A DNA stretch of 64,000 nt from Hymenobacter latericoloratus. Its GTDB lineage: Bacteria > Bacteroidota > Bacteroidia > Cytophagales > Hymenobacteraceae. Both the position numbers and the translations under genes were made by a program. The stretch spans positions 372,001 to 436,000 of the forward strand of contig NZ_JACHNV010000002.1 of assembly GCF_014199535.1 (NCBI RefSeq), in the 5' to 3' direction. This document shows, piece by piece, positions 8,295 through 16,758 of the stretch. Positions within the stretch are counted from its first letter, which is position 1. Each line of letters starts with the position of its first letter. The notes under the pieces are model-generated. The model searched no databases, had not been told where the DNA came from, and saw nothing but the letters and a program-made list of their open reading frames with translations.

Positions 8295-9107
8295 TTAGTT
8301 GGCGCTGGGCCAGGTGGCGCGCAGGTAGCGCTCCAAGCAGGCAATGGTGGCTACCGGGGCGCTAAGGTGGGGGTAGTGGCCGGTGGTGTTCAGGATTTCC
8401 AGGGTACTGCCGGCCAGATGGTCGTGCAGATAGTGGCCTACCTCGGCGGGAGCCACGGAGTCGTCGGCGCACTGAATAATCAGGGAAGGAACCTGTAGCT
8501 GGGCTAGCTGGGAGCGGTAGTCGGAAAGAAACGTAGCGCGGGCAAACTGGCGGGCAATGGCCGGATCGACGCGGGAAAAGCTGTCGAGCACCTCATCAAC
8601 CAGCTCCGGGCGCATGTCGCCCCCAACCAAATTGGGAACCATCGTATTCGACCAGGCCCGGTAGTCGCGGTCCAGAAAACCGAGCAACTCCTCCAAGTCA
8701 GTCGCCTCAAAGCCCCCGGAATAGTCGCCGTCGTTGAGGTAGCAGGGAGAAGCCGCCAGCAGCACCAGCCGCTCGAACAGCTCCGGAGCCCGGATGGCCG
8801 CCAGCACCCCAATCATGCCACTGACTGAGTGGCCCACGTACACCGCTTTCGGCAGCTGCAAGGCCCGCAGCAAGGTCACCAAATCGTCGGCGTAGCCTTC
8901 CAGCGTGTTGTAGCGCGTGAAATCGTAGGCGGCTTTATCGGAGCTGCCGGCGCCTACCAGGTCAAACAGCACCACCCGATGACGGGCGGCAAAGGCGGGG
9001 GCCACGTATTGCCAGGCGTGCTGATCGGTGCCGAAGCCGTGCGAAAACAGAATGGGTTGAACTCCCGATCCGTAGGAAGAAACGTGGTGACGTTTAAGAA
9101 TGTCCAT
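8295..9107 (-). CDS. Alpha/beta hydrolase of the RsbQ/KAI2-like family
   Basis: A 270-residue hydrolase that follows Bacillus RsbQ closely: FSHGFGTDQHAW, the RHRVVLFDLVGAGSSD strand-turn, a nucleophile elbow GHSVSG with Ser94, the ASPCYLND segment after it, the Asp-bearing IIQCADDSVAP loop and the catalytic His in TTGHYPHLS. RsbQ works with the PAS phosphatase RsbP in energy-stress signalling to sigma B, whereas plant relatives are hormone receptors. No rsbP-like gene is nearby, so the ligand and role here are unknown. The start at 9107 (MDILKRHHV) matches RsbQ; upstream in-frame residues are not homologous. Confidence 0.88.
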   Translation of the reverse strand: MDILKRHHVSSYGSGVQPILFSHGFGTDQHAWQYVAPAFAARHRVVLFDLVGAGSSDKAAYDFTRYNTLEGYADDLVTLLRALQLPKAVYVGHSVSGMIGVLAAIRAPELFERLVLLAASPCYLNDGDYSGGFEATDLEELLGFLDRDYRAWSNTMVPNLVGGDMRPELVDEVLDSFSRVDPAIARQFARATFLSDYRSQLAQLQVPSLIIQCADDSVAPAEVGHYLHDHLAGSTLEILNTTGHYPHLSAPVATIACLERYLRATWPSAN

Positions 9108-9538
9108 AGCAATAACACTAGAAAAAGCTGGCGGAAGCAGTGCGTCTCCGTAGCAATTCTGCAGCCTGTTTTCAGGCAATGTGCTAAAAGCTCCAAATAA
9201 TACACAGCCTAAGCAAGCGCTTCTCAATAAAGTAGCGTTTTCCCATTGTGGGATTAGTCAAGCCTGCCCCCAACTATCACCCGAACGAGAGGGCAGCAGA
9301 AAAGGCCGCAGCCCCGGAAAGAAAAGTAGCGGGCTGATTTCAAGGCGGAAGGCGGTGCGAGGGGCAGGCAGAAAGAAGGCGCTGCAGCGGTCCGACGAAA
9401 ATTCTCCCTCGGTGCGTTGGCTACCCCATCAATCCGGCTAATTGCCAGCTCTCAAAACGATACCCGGATGAGTACGTACTGCTGAGATACGGGGCCCTGG
9501 CAGACACGAGCCTGCCAGGGCCCTAACAAGCGCGCAAC
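9108..9538. other. Gene-free divergent interval with a strong hairpin
   Basis: No convincing gene lies in this 431-base stretch between divergent genes. Its main feature is the hairpin at 9492-9523, listed separately. Confidence 0.4.
9492..9523 (+). promoter_or_regulatory. 12-bp perfect hairpin in the presumed 5' leader
   Basis: GGGCCCTGGCAG and its exact complement enclose an 8-base loop. There is no T tract, so it is not a classical terminator. The structure ends 15 bases before the start codon at 9539, next to where the ribosome would bind, so it could affect translation or mRNA stability. Confidence 0.5.
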
Positions 9539-10048
9539 ATGCACAGTATTGTTTACAGCTATTGGGGGTTGGTGCACCTGCTGGCAGCTCTGGCTTCCTT
9601 GGTTTTGGGCACTACAGTGCTGGTACGGCCCAAAAGTGGGCAGCTGCACAAGCGGCTGGGCTACGGCTACGTAGGGGCCCTCGTGCTGATGTTGGTTACC
9701 TGCTTCGGGATTTACCGGCAGTTTCATGGCTTCGGCATCTTCCACGCAGCGGCCATACTCAGTGCCCTGACCCTGGTGGCCGGCATGGTGCCGGTGCTGC
9801 GCCGCAGGCCCATGCGCTCCTGGCGGCAGCTTCACGCTGGGTTTATGTACGGGTCGGTGCTGGAGCTGTACGTGGCGCTGGTGGCCGAGGTGCTGGTGCG
9901 GGTGCCGGGCCTTTTATTCTGGGAAGTAGCTGCCCTGTCCACGGCTACGGTGGCGCTGCCGGGCGTGGCGTGGCTGGTGCGGGCCTGGCCGCGCTGGCAG
10001 GGTAGGGAAGTGCCGGCGGCGGTTCGGGTGGTGGAGCACAAGGTTTGA
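9539..10048 (+). CDS. Four-helix integral membrane protein (DUF2306-like)
   Basis: A 169-residue protein with about four to five hydrophobic segments (LVHLLAALASLVLGTTVL, YVGALVLMLVTCFGIY, FHAAAILSALTLVAGMVPVL and two later ones). The early GLVHLLAALASLVLG...GQLHKRLGYGY stretch with conserved His residues is typical of the DUF2306 group of predicted membrane proteins, possibly haem-binding. No enzymatic role is established. It stands alone on the plus strand. Confidence 0.65.
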   Translation: MHSIVYSYWGLVHLLAALASLVLGTTVLVRPKSGQLHKRLGYGYVGALVLMLVTCFGIYRQFHGFGIFHAAAILSALTLVAGMVPVLRRRPMRSWRQLHAGFMYGSVLELYVALVAEVLVRVPGLLFWEVAALSTATVALPGVAWLVRAWPRWQGREVPAAVRVVEHKV

Positions 10049-10136
10049 CGGGAGACCAGGGGTAGGGGCATCAGTGAAAAATACCCCTTACTTTAACGCT
10101 CACGGCCCCAGCCTGTCTGCTACCCCCTGTGTATCT

Positions 10137-11411
10137 ATGAAATCCTACCTGTTCCTCTCCCTGCTTTCTTTCGCTACCCCCGCCTTCGCCCAAAATGCCC
10201 CGGTGAAGGTGGAGGTAAAACAAGCCAACGGCCGCTACGAGCTGCTGCGCGGCGGCCAGCCGTACTTCATTAAGGGGGCCGGCGGCGGTCAGTATCCGGA
10301 GCGCGTGCAGGCCTACGGCGGCAACTCCATCCGGACCTGGAGCACCCACAACTCTGACAACGTGCTGGCCGAAGCCCAGAGAAACGGCCTCACCGTGATG
10401 CTGGGCCTCGATGTGGCCCGGGAGCGGCACGGCTTCGACTACAACAACCCCCAGGCCGTAGCCGAGCAGCTGCAGAAGCTGCGCGCCGAGGTGCTGAAGT
10501 ACAAAGACAACCCGGCGGTGCTGTTCTGGGGCATCGGCAACGAGCTGAACCTGGAGTACACCAACCCCAAGGTATGGGACGCCGTGCAGCAGATTGCCCA
10601 GATGATTCATGAGGTGGACCCCAACCACCCCACCAGCACCGTGCTGGCCGGCCTTAACCAGAAGGAAGTTGATTACATCAAGGCCAAGTGCCCGGCCGTG
10701 GACATCCTCAGCATCAACACCTACGCTGGCCTGGCCGAAATTCCGCAGCAGGTGCGCACCACCGGCTGGACCGGCCCCTACGTGGTAGCCGAGTGGGGTC
10801 CCACCGGCCACTGGGAAAGCCCCGTTACGCCCTGGAAAGCCTCAGTGGAAGAAACCAGCAGCCAGAAAGCCGCCGTGTACCGGAGCCGCTACGAGGCCTC
10901 CGTGGCCAAAGACAAAACCCAGTGCCTGGGCACCTACGTGTTTCTGTGGGGTCAGAAGCAGGAGCGCACACCCACCTGGTACGGCATCTTCACGGAGGAT
11001 GGCAAGGAATCAGAAGTAGTGGATGTGATGCAGTACCTCTGGAGCGGCAAATGGCCCCAGAACCGCGCCCCGCACCTGGCGAGCTTCAAGCTCGATGGCA
11101 AGCAGGCCACCGACAACGTGCAGCTGCAGCCCGGCCAGAGCTACCCCGCCGTAGTGGCCATAACCGACCCCGACAAAGACCCGCTCACCTACCGCTACGA
11201 GCTGCTCCCGGAAAGCACCGACCTCAAATCGGGCGGCGACCGGGAAAGCCGCCCCGCCGCCATTCCGGGCCTCATCCCGGCCGGCGCCAAAGCCCAGACG
11301 ACCCTCAAAGCGCCCACCCAGGAAGGCGCCTACCGCTTGTTCGTGTACGCCTACGATGGCAAGGATAACGTAGCCACGGCCAATATCCCGTTTTATGTGA
11401 AGGGGAAGTAG
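10137..11411 (+). CDS. Secreted glycoside hydrolase, GH2-type TIM-barrel
   Basis: A 424-residue exported protein (signal peptide MKSYLFLSLLSFATPAFAQ). Residues 24-65 (KVEVKQANGRYELLRGGQPYFIKGAGG) open like GH2-family catalytic barrels. WGIGNELN carries the likely acid/base Glu, and VVAEWGPTG carries a Glu in the nucleophile position. After the barrel, from about residue 310, is a beta-rich tail with a DPDKDPLTYRYELLPES segment typical of cadherin/Ig-like domains. Substrate is unknown; plant or microbial polysaccharides are likely. The ATG at 10137 was chosen because it begins the signal peptide. Confidence 0.8.
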   Translation: MKSYLFLSLLSFATPAFAQNAPVKVEVKQANGRYELLRGGQPYFIKGAGGGQYPERVQAYGGNSIRTWSTHNSDNVLAEAQRNGLTVMLGLDVARERHGFDYNNPQAVAEQLQKLRAEVLKYKDNPAVLFWGIGNELNLEYTNPKVWDAVQQIAQMIHEVDPNHPTSTVLAGLNQKEVDYIKAKCPAVDILSINTYAGLAEIPQQVRTTGWTGPYVVAEWGPTGHWESPVTPWKASVEETSSQKAAVYRSRYEASVAKDKTQCLGTYVFLWGQKQERTPTWYGIFTEDGKESEVVDVMQYLWSGKWPQNRAPHLASFKLDGKQATDNVQLQPGQSYPAVVAITDPDKDPLTYRYELLPESTDLKSGGDRESRPAAIPGLIPAGAKAQTTLKAPTQEGAYRLFVYAYDGKDNVATANIPFYVKGK

Positions 11412-11414
11412 CTG

Positions 11415-11903
11415 ATGGAAACAGATACTTGTAAAATCATAGAGGTTTTAAGGAAAGCCTTGATTGGCTCATACTACACAAAATTCTGCTATGGCATTAC
11501 CTATTTCGAATTTGAATTATTTAATGATGATTTAGGTATAACGGCGAATGCTATTATTAGTGACTTCGAACTCGAGGACAAAAACGAATGGAATAAATTA
11601 CTGGCGACCTACCCTTTTAGTATAGAAAACTTGTGTGGACCAGAAGAGCCGCTTCGAGGGTTCTTTATGACCCTGCTAACTCAGGTTAGTATTAATAATA
11701 TTGAGTTAGAGAGTGGAGGAACTTTGATTTTTGAATTCAGAAATAATATCAGGATACGATTAAAAGGAGAAGTAGAAATAGAAGATGTATCGTGGAGTAT
11801 TGAATTTAGGAATGAACAAGGACAGACTATTGGTAATTGCCGGTGTTCTTTCAATGAAATGTATTTGTCGAATAGTGAAGCCCTATTGAAAAAAGTGGGA
11901 TAA
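11415..11903 (+). CDS. Low-GC protein of unknown function
   Basis: A 162-residue soluble, acidic, beta-rich protein (for example TLIFEFRNNIRIRLKGEVE). The gene is visibly AT-rich compared with the GC-rich genes on both sides and begins three bases after the previous stop, which suggests recent acquisition. Its size, acidity and composition resemble immunity proteins of polymorphic toxin systems, but no toxin is adjacent and I do not recognise the family. Confidence 0.6.
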   Translation: METDTCKIIEVLRKALIGSYYTKFCYGITYFEFELFNDDLGITANAIISDFELEDKNEWNKLLATYPFSIENLCGPEEPLRGFFMTLLTQVSINNIELESGGTLIFEFRNNIRIRLKGEVEIEDVSWSIEFRNEQGQTIGNCRCSFNEMYLSNSEALLKKVG

Positions 11904-11919
11904 CACACCGTAAACAATT

Positions 11920-12422
11920 ATGACACCTTTCACCCTCCGCCCCTGGGCCCCGGCCGATTTGCCCAGTCTCGTCCGCTACGCCAACAACCCGGCCATTGCC
12001 CGGTACATGAACGACCAGTTTCCGCACCCTTACACGGAGGAAGATGGCCGCGACTTCATTGCTATGGCCGCCGGGGAAAATCCGGTGAACATCATGGCTA
12101 TTGAGGTAGGGGCGAAGCAGTGGGCGGTATTGGGCTGCATGTGCGCCCCAACATTGAGCGCAAGAACGCCGAGCTGGGCTATTGGCTGGGCGAGCCGTTC
12201 TGGGGGCAGGGCATCAGCACGGACGCCGTGCGGCAGATGGTGAACTATGGCTTCCGCACCTTTGATATTACCCGCATCTTCGCCCGGCCCTTCGGCACCA
12301 ACCCCCGCTCCCAGCGGGTGCTGGAAAAGGCCGGCTTCGTGCTGGAAGCTCGCTTCGAGAAAACGTTCTTCAAGCACGGCCAGTACATCGACGAGCTGGT
12401 GTACGCCGTGCGGCGCCCATGA
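11920..12422 (+). pseudogene. GNAT N-acetyltransferase with a one-base frameshift
   Basis: The first part (MTPFTLRPWAPADLPSLVRYANNP...) is a RimJ-type GNAT N-terminus in one frame up to about 12108. The remainder (VGGIGLHV...GYWLGEPFWGQGISTDAV...) continues in a second frame to 12422. Adding one G in the GTAGGGG run at 12106-12111 would join them as EVGGEAVGGIGLHV, the normal family sequence. The break is therefore a one-base deletion or a sequencing error in a homopolymer. If intact it would be a ~168-residue acetyltransferase using acetyl-CoA. Its last bases overlap the next GNAT gene by an ATGA, so the two form an operon. Confidence 0.8.
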
Positions 12423-12976
12423 TTCGTCTGGCAACGCCCCGCCTGCTGCTGCGCGACCTTACCTTGGCTGATGCGCCCGGCATCCTGGCCCTCGACTCCA
12501 ACCCCGACGTACTGCGCTATGTGCCCAACAGGCTCATCAGCACCCTCGCGGAGGCGGAGGCCATCATCCGATACATCCGGCAGCAGTATGAGCGCAATGG
12601 CATCGGGCGCTGGGCCGTGGTGCGCCAGGATACCCAGGAGTTTATCGGCTGGTGTGGCCTGAAGCTGGTGAACGACAGCGAGGTAAACAGCCGCATCAAC
12701 TACCACGACATTGGCTACCGCCTGCTACCCCCGCACTGGGGCCAAGGCTTCGCCTCTGAAGCGGCCCACGCTACCCTGCACCACGGCCTGGAAGTACTGC
12801 AACTCCCGGAAATCAATGCCACCGTTATGCAGGAAAATACCGCCTCCCGCCGTATTCTGGAAAAGCTGGGCATGCAGCCGCAGGAAGAATTCCTGGAGCC
12901 GGATGGCAGCTTGTGGTGGTGGTATGCGAGGCAAAACCCTATGCAGAAAACAGCATTAGGTCGAAGCAAGAACTAG
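12419..12976 (+). CDS. GNAT family N-acetyltransferase (RimJ/RimL-like)
   Basis: A 185-residue protein starting MIRLATPRLLLRDLTLADAP, the standard opening of RimJ/RimL-type acetyltransferases. The acetyl-CoA loop is seen in GYRLLPPHWGQGFASEA (near residues 98-114), followed by MQENTASRRILEKLGM, the conserved C-terminal helix. It may acetylate a protein N-terminus or a small amine; the substrate cannot be told. It overlaps the frameshifted GNAT gene upstream by four bases, suggesting a tandem duplication. A long hairpin covers its stop codon. Confidence 0.88.
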   Translation: MIRLATPRLLLRDLTLADAPGILALDSNPDVLRYVPNRLISTLAEAEAIIRYIRQQYERNGIGRWAVVRQDTQEFIGWCGLKLVNDSEVNSRINYHDIGYRLLPPHWGQGFASEAAHATLHHGLEVLQLPEINATVMQENTASRRILEKLGMQPQEEFLEPDGSLWWWYARQNPMQKTALGRSKN

Positions 12977-13007
12977 CTCCCCTCCTCAGATGAGGAGGGG
13001 AGCTAGT
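12972..13007. terminator. 17-bp perfect hairpin between convergent genes
   Basis: The arms ACTAGCTCCCCTCCTCA and its exact complement are separated by two bases. The left arm includes the TAG stop of the GNAT gene. The next plus-strand bases are T-poor, but the position between convergent genes suggests a bidirectional terminator. Confidence 0.65.
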
Positions 13008-13052
13008 CGTTATTCGCAGCCGGATAGAGAATAGTAGCACTTAGCAGATCAG

Positions 13053-14285
13053 CTACATCCGTTCCAGCAGCTCATCGAAGGTGCGGAGCAGCTCGACTCG
13101 GCTATCCTCAGGCTCGGCTTCTAGGCGCTGCTCAAATACTTCGCGCGCCGTGTAGTCGTGGAGGCTGCGGGTGAGGGGCGTGTCGTCGGTTTCCTCGGCC
13201 TCGCCGAGGGCGCGGAGCTTCACGAGGCGGAAGTGGCGGCGGGCCAGCACCTCCAGGTGGCGGCGGTCCAGTTCCTGAATTACGTTGAGCAGGGCCTCGG
13301 CTACTTCCAGCTGGGTTAGCTCGGAGTGAATCTGCACGTCGGCCCAGGCGGGGAGGGGGTAGCCCGTGTTGTCGTAGCTGGTCAGGCCCTGGGTTACCTC
13401 ATCCAGGGTACCGTGGAAGCGCACCAGCCGCCGCGCCCCCGGCACCGGCAGGCTCTGTAGCTCGGCCAGCTTACCCTCTCGGAAGTCGAGCAGCAGTACT
13501 TCCTTGGGGTGGTCAACTTCCGAAAACGACAGCGGAATGGGGGAGCCCGAGTACCGGATATGCTCCCGGCCGCCTACCCGCTGCGGACGGTGCAAGTGCC
13601 CCAGGGCCACGTAGTCGAACACGACCGGGAAGTGGTCGGCGGTAATCTGGCCCAGGTTGCCCACATGAATGGTCCGCTCCGAATCGGAAGGGGCGGCGCC
13701 GGCGGCGTAGAGGTGGCCGGTAGCCAGTACGGGCAGGCCCAGGTCTTTCAGTTGCCACACTCGCTCTACCTCGGCGCAACGGGCGTAGTGGTCGGCAATG
13801 CCCTGCTTGATGCGGGCCTCGCGCTCCTCGGCGGTTTCGCCGGGCACCGAAAGCCGAATGTCCCGGTCGCGCAGGAAGGGCACGGCGCACACCACCAGTC
13901 CGGGCTTGCCCTGGGCATCGTCCAGCACCAGCACCTGGTCCTCGAAGCAGTCGGGTACGCAGCCTACCACATGCACGCGCAAGTGGCGCAGCAGGCGGGC
14001 CGGGGCGTTGAGGGTAGCCGGCGAGTCGTGGTTGCCGCCTACCACCACAATGTCGCGGCAGGTGGTGCCGCGCATGCTCAGCAGAAAGGAGTAATACAGC
14101 TCCAGGGCCTGATTGGAAGGCGAGCCGGTATCGAAAATGTCGCCGGCCACCACCAGCACTTCTACCTGCTGCTCGCGCACGGTTTGCACCAGCCACTCCA
14201 GAAAATGGCGGTGCTCCTCAGTTCTTTCGTGGCCCTGAATAAACCGCTGGCCCAGGTGCCAGTCGGCGGTGTGTAGTACGCGCAT
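13053..14285 (-). CDS. sbcD: Exonuclease subunit SbcD (Mre11-type metallophosphoesterase)
   Basis: A 410-residue nuclease subunit that pairs with SbcC. Manganese-binding phosphoesterase motifs appear in order: DWHLGQ (residues 8-13), GDIFDTG (about 48-54), GNHDSP (about 83-88), ATGHLYAAG and LGHLHRPQ. The C-terminal capping region is present, and the length is typical. It is encoded alone; sbcC lies at 2679-6110 on the same strand with about seven kilobases of unrelated genes between. Function in hairpin cutting and double-strand end processing follows from the family. Confidence 0.95.
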   Translation of the reverse strand: MRVLHTADWHLGQRFIQGHERTEEHRHFLEWLVQTVREQQVEVLVVAGDIFDTGSPSNQALELYYSFLLSMRGTTCRDIVVVGGNHDSPATLNAPARLLRHLRVHVVGCVPDCFEDQVLVLDDAQGKPGLVVCAVPFLRDRDIRLSVPGETAEEREARIKQGIADHYARCAEVERVWQLKDLGLPVLATGHLYAAGAAPSDSERTIHVGNLGQITADHFPVVFDYVALGHLHRPQRVGGREHIRYSGSPIPLSFSEVDHPKEVLLLDFREGKLAELQSLPVPGARRLVRFHGTLDEVTQGLTSYDNTGYPLPAWADVQIHSELTQLEVAEALLNVIQELDRRHLEVLARRHFRLVKLRALGEAEETDDTPLTRSLHDYTAREVFEQRLEAEPEDSRVELLRTFDELLERM

Positions 14286-14369
14286 GACTACGAAGATAGT
14301 TCTTCTGGGCCGGAAGAGGAAGACCCGGCAGGTTCGGGCCGGGCGCGGGGGTAGGGAAGTATCGGGCCG

Positions 14370-14711
14370 CTACTGCTCCCAGACAGTGCGCTTGTACTTC
14401 GCATTGCTGAAGTTCTCGCCGTTGATTTGAATGCTACCTCCAAACCCGCCCAGATACCCCAGCGTGTTGCAGTCGGCGTCCGTTACTTCCGCGCTGCCAT
14501 CGGCAATGCAGTTGCCCGCGTCGAACACATACACGGTTTTACCCTGGAAAGAATATTCCTTCACGTAGGCTCCTTCATCACAGGGAGTATCCCGTTCCAA
14601 GTTGATAATCTTTTGCCGCACGCAACTGGGCGTGCCCTTTTCAATATCCGCTTCATCACAGGCAGATAACAGAAGTGCTGCTGCCAGCATTGGGTATAGT
14701 GCTTTTTTCAT
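14370..14711 (-). CDS. Small lipoprotein of unknown function (possibly DUF6970)
   Basis: A 113-residue protein with a lipoprotein signal: MKKALYPMLAAALLLSAC, lipobox LSAC with Cys at residue 18. The mature part has several further Cys residues (TPSCVRQKI, DTPCDEG, GNCIADG, DADCNTL), an arrangement that recalls DUF6970 proteins, and a Gly-rich GYLGGFGG turn. Disulfides in the periplasm are likely. The start at 14711 was chosen for the lipobox. No function is known. Confidence 0.7.
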   Translation of the reverse strand: MKKALYPMLAAALLLSACDEADIEKGTPSCVRQKIINLERDTPCDEGAYVKEYSFQGKTVYVFDAGNCIADGSAEVTDADCNTLGYLGGFGGSIQINGENFSNAKYKRTVWEQ

Positions 14712-14734
14712 AAGAGCTTGTTGATTAAAAACAG

Positions 14735-14764
14735 AAAGACCGAACCCTAGTGGGTCCGGTCTTT
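14735..14764 (-). terminator. Terminator of the persulfide dioxygenase gene
   Basis: A 13-bp stem (AAAGACCGGACCC type, one G-T mismatch) with a 4-base loop. Read on the minus strand it leads into TTTCTGTTTTT. It lies about 40 bases behind the stop of the gene at 14803-16185. Confidence 0.75.
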
Positions 14765-14802
14765 TTGGGAGTATTGGCATTGCCAAAAGGTTGCACTACC
14801 GC

Positions 14803-16185
14803 CTACACCGTTGCCGATTGGGGCTGAAAGGTGCTGATGGCTTCGCCTAAGTCGTACACTGGTACGCTGGCCGGCAGGGCGGCCTGCAGAATGCTGGCCC
14901 CGGCGGCCGAGCGGTAGCCGCCAGCACAGTGCACCAGCACGGGCTTGGTGGTCGGGACCTCCTGGGCCCGCTCCCGCAACTCAGGCAGCGGAATCAGCAG
15001 GGCATTATCAAAGATGGGCTGGTGGGCCTCCGTGCGGTTGCGGATATCCACGATGGTGTAGTCCTGAGGTTGCTGGCGCACGTGCTCCACGTCGGTATCG
15101 GGGCTGGTGGCGGGCAGCTCCCTCGGGGCCAGCAGGGCCCCCTTAATGTTGCCTTCGTACCCGATTTTCGCCGTTTTGCGGATCACCGTGTCCAGGGCAA
15201 TCTGCGAGTCGGCAATGAGGTAGAAGGGCTCCTGGGGCCCCACAATGGAGCCCAGCCAGGTTTCAAACTTGCCCCCATCCATCAGGTTGATGGCTCCGGG
15301 CAGGTGGCCGGCCCGGAACTGCTCGGCCGGGCGGGTGTCGATAACCACTACCCCCGGCTCCAGGGCAATACCGGAGTGCAGGCGCGGCACGGCCCGCACG
15401 CTGTCCTCGAACGACGGGGCCCCGTTTTTATTCAGCACTACATCGTGGCCGAAATACTTGGGCATGAAGGGCTGGTCTTCCAGCAGTACCTTAATAAACT
15501 CCTCCTGCGACATGGGCTGCAGGGCGTAGTTGGTTTTCAACTCCTTGCCAATGGTGCTGTCGAGGTCGGGGGAGGTGGTTTTGCCGCAGAGCGAGCCGGG
15601 GCCGTGGGCCGGGTACACGCGGGTAGCAGCCGGCAGGGTCATCAGCTTCTGGCGGGTGCTCTGGTAGAGCTGGGCCGCCAGCTCCTCGCGGCTGTGCCCG
15701 CCCACAATGTCGGATTCGCGCAGGTCGGGGCGGCCCACGTCGCCCACAAACAGGGTGTCGCCGGTGAATACAGCCCGGCTCTGACCCAGCTCGTCCATCA
15801 GCAGAATACTGATAGAGTCGGGCGAGTGGCCCGGAGTGTTGAGAGCGTGCAGCTCCACCGTGCCCAGCGTAATGCGCTGGCCGTCATCGAAGGGCTGATG
15901 GGGGTAGCTGGCCTTCACCAGCTTGCTGGCATAAATGGTAGCGCCGGTTTCGCGGGCAATTTCCAGGTGGCTGCTGACGAAGTCGGCGTGGGGGTGCGTT
16001 TCGATGACGGCAATGATCTTGGCGTCGTGCTCGTCGGCGAAATCGTAGTAGGGTTGGGGGTCGCGGGCCGGGTCGATGATGGCCACCTGGCGGCCGCTGC
16101 GGATGGCGTAGCTCGCGTGGGCCAGGCCTTTGTCGTAGAACTGCTGAATCTGTACCGAACCGGTACTACTAGGCAGAGGACTCAT
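14803..16185 (-). CDS. Persulfide dioxygenase/rhodanese fusion (MBL fold)
   Basis: A 460-residue enzyme that probably oxidises glutathione or protein persulfides and moves sulfane sulfur. The N-terminal metallo-beta-lactamase domain has THPHAD (H64, H66, D67), NTPGHSPDS, FTGDTLFVGDVGRPDL and YPAHGPGSLCG. The motif residue after D67 is Phe instead of His, consistent with the single-iron site of ETHE1-type enzymes. Two rhodanese domains follow: the first (VVIDTRPAEQFRAGHLPGA) has no Cys in its active loop and looks inactive; the second has VHCAGGYRSA with the catalytic Cys. A -7 box lies at 16246-16253. Role in sulfide detoxification is inferred from the family. Confidence 0.88.
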   Translation of the reverse strand: MSPLPSSTGSVQIQQFYDKGLAHASYAIRSGRQVAIIDPARDPQPYYDFADEHDAKIIAVIETHPHADFVSSHLEIARETGATIYASKLVKASYPHQPFDDGQRITLGTVELHALNTPGHSPDSISILLMDELGQSRAVFTGDTLFVGDVGRPDLRESDIVGGHSREELAAQLYQSTRQKLMTLPAATRVYPAHGPGSLCGKTTSPDLDSTIGKELKTNYALQPMSQEEFIKVLLEDQPFMPKYFGHDVVLNKNGAPSFEDSVRAVPRLHSGIALEPGVVVIDTRPAEQFRAGHLPGAINLMDGGKFETWLGSIVGPQEPFYLIADSQIALDTVIRKTAKIGYEGNIKGALLAPRELPATSPDTDVEHVRQQPQDYTIVDIRNRTEAHQPIFDNALLIPLPELRERAQEVPTTKPVLVHCAGGYRSAAGASILQAALPASVPVYDLGEAISTFQPQSATV

Positions 16186-16758
16186 GGGGTGTTGGATGTG
16201 GTGGTGCCCCCGGGCGGGCTCAGCCGTTGCCCGGGCGCATATTTTCAAATATAAGCAAGAAGAAAAGCCTGCCTACGGGTTCCGGAAAATATTGGGGGTA
16301 GCGCATGAACGGTTGCGGTTGCCTTTGGCCGCGAGCGTAGGGTAGTAACCCGCTTGATCCTGAAAAGGTTGGTGGCCCTGGCTTCCTCCCGGGGCCAGGC
16401 TTGCTTTCTCACGCGCCACTCGCACCCCGGCCCCGCCAGGCCTTGGCCCTGGGGTTATGGGGAGCCGCAACCCTGGGCGAGCAGCCGGGGTAGGCCCCGC
16501 ACGGGGGTGGGCGGCTAGGGCCGGTAGCATAAGCATCTTTTGCGTCGGGGAGGCGTCTTTGCCCGCAAGCACCGGGGGGCTGGGCGCCGGGCTTCATTCC
16601 GGTTTCATCTCGGTGCCGAATCTGTCCGCTGGCATCCGGTTCAAGTTCAGCTATCCGGATAAAGGGCTATATTCGGCCCACGTAGCTGCTTGCAGGCGGC
16701 TTTTTTTGCAAATTTCATAATCCCCGTCTCACCCCTTTCTTTTCTCTCATCAACCTGT
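16186..16758. other. Gene-free divergent interval
   Basis: A 573-base GC-rich stretch between the dioxygenase and the permease. It holds the -7 box for the minus gene, a GGGGTAGG word near 16491 and, at about 16681-16708, a weak hairpin before seven T residues (GGCTTTTTTT). I compared it with known riboswitch signatures from memory and found none convincing. Confidence 0.35.
16246..16253 (-). promoter_or_regulatory. -7 promoter box TATATTTG
   Basis: Perfect TAnnTTTG on the minus strand, about 60 bases upstream of the dioxygenase start at 16185. Confidence 0.5.

Noticed and set aside
16186..16758. Riboswitch in the dioxygenase-permease interval
   Set aside because: Some hairpins, but no sequence matching known TPP, cobalamin, lysine or other motifs that I could align.
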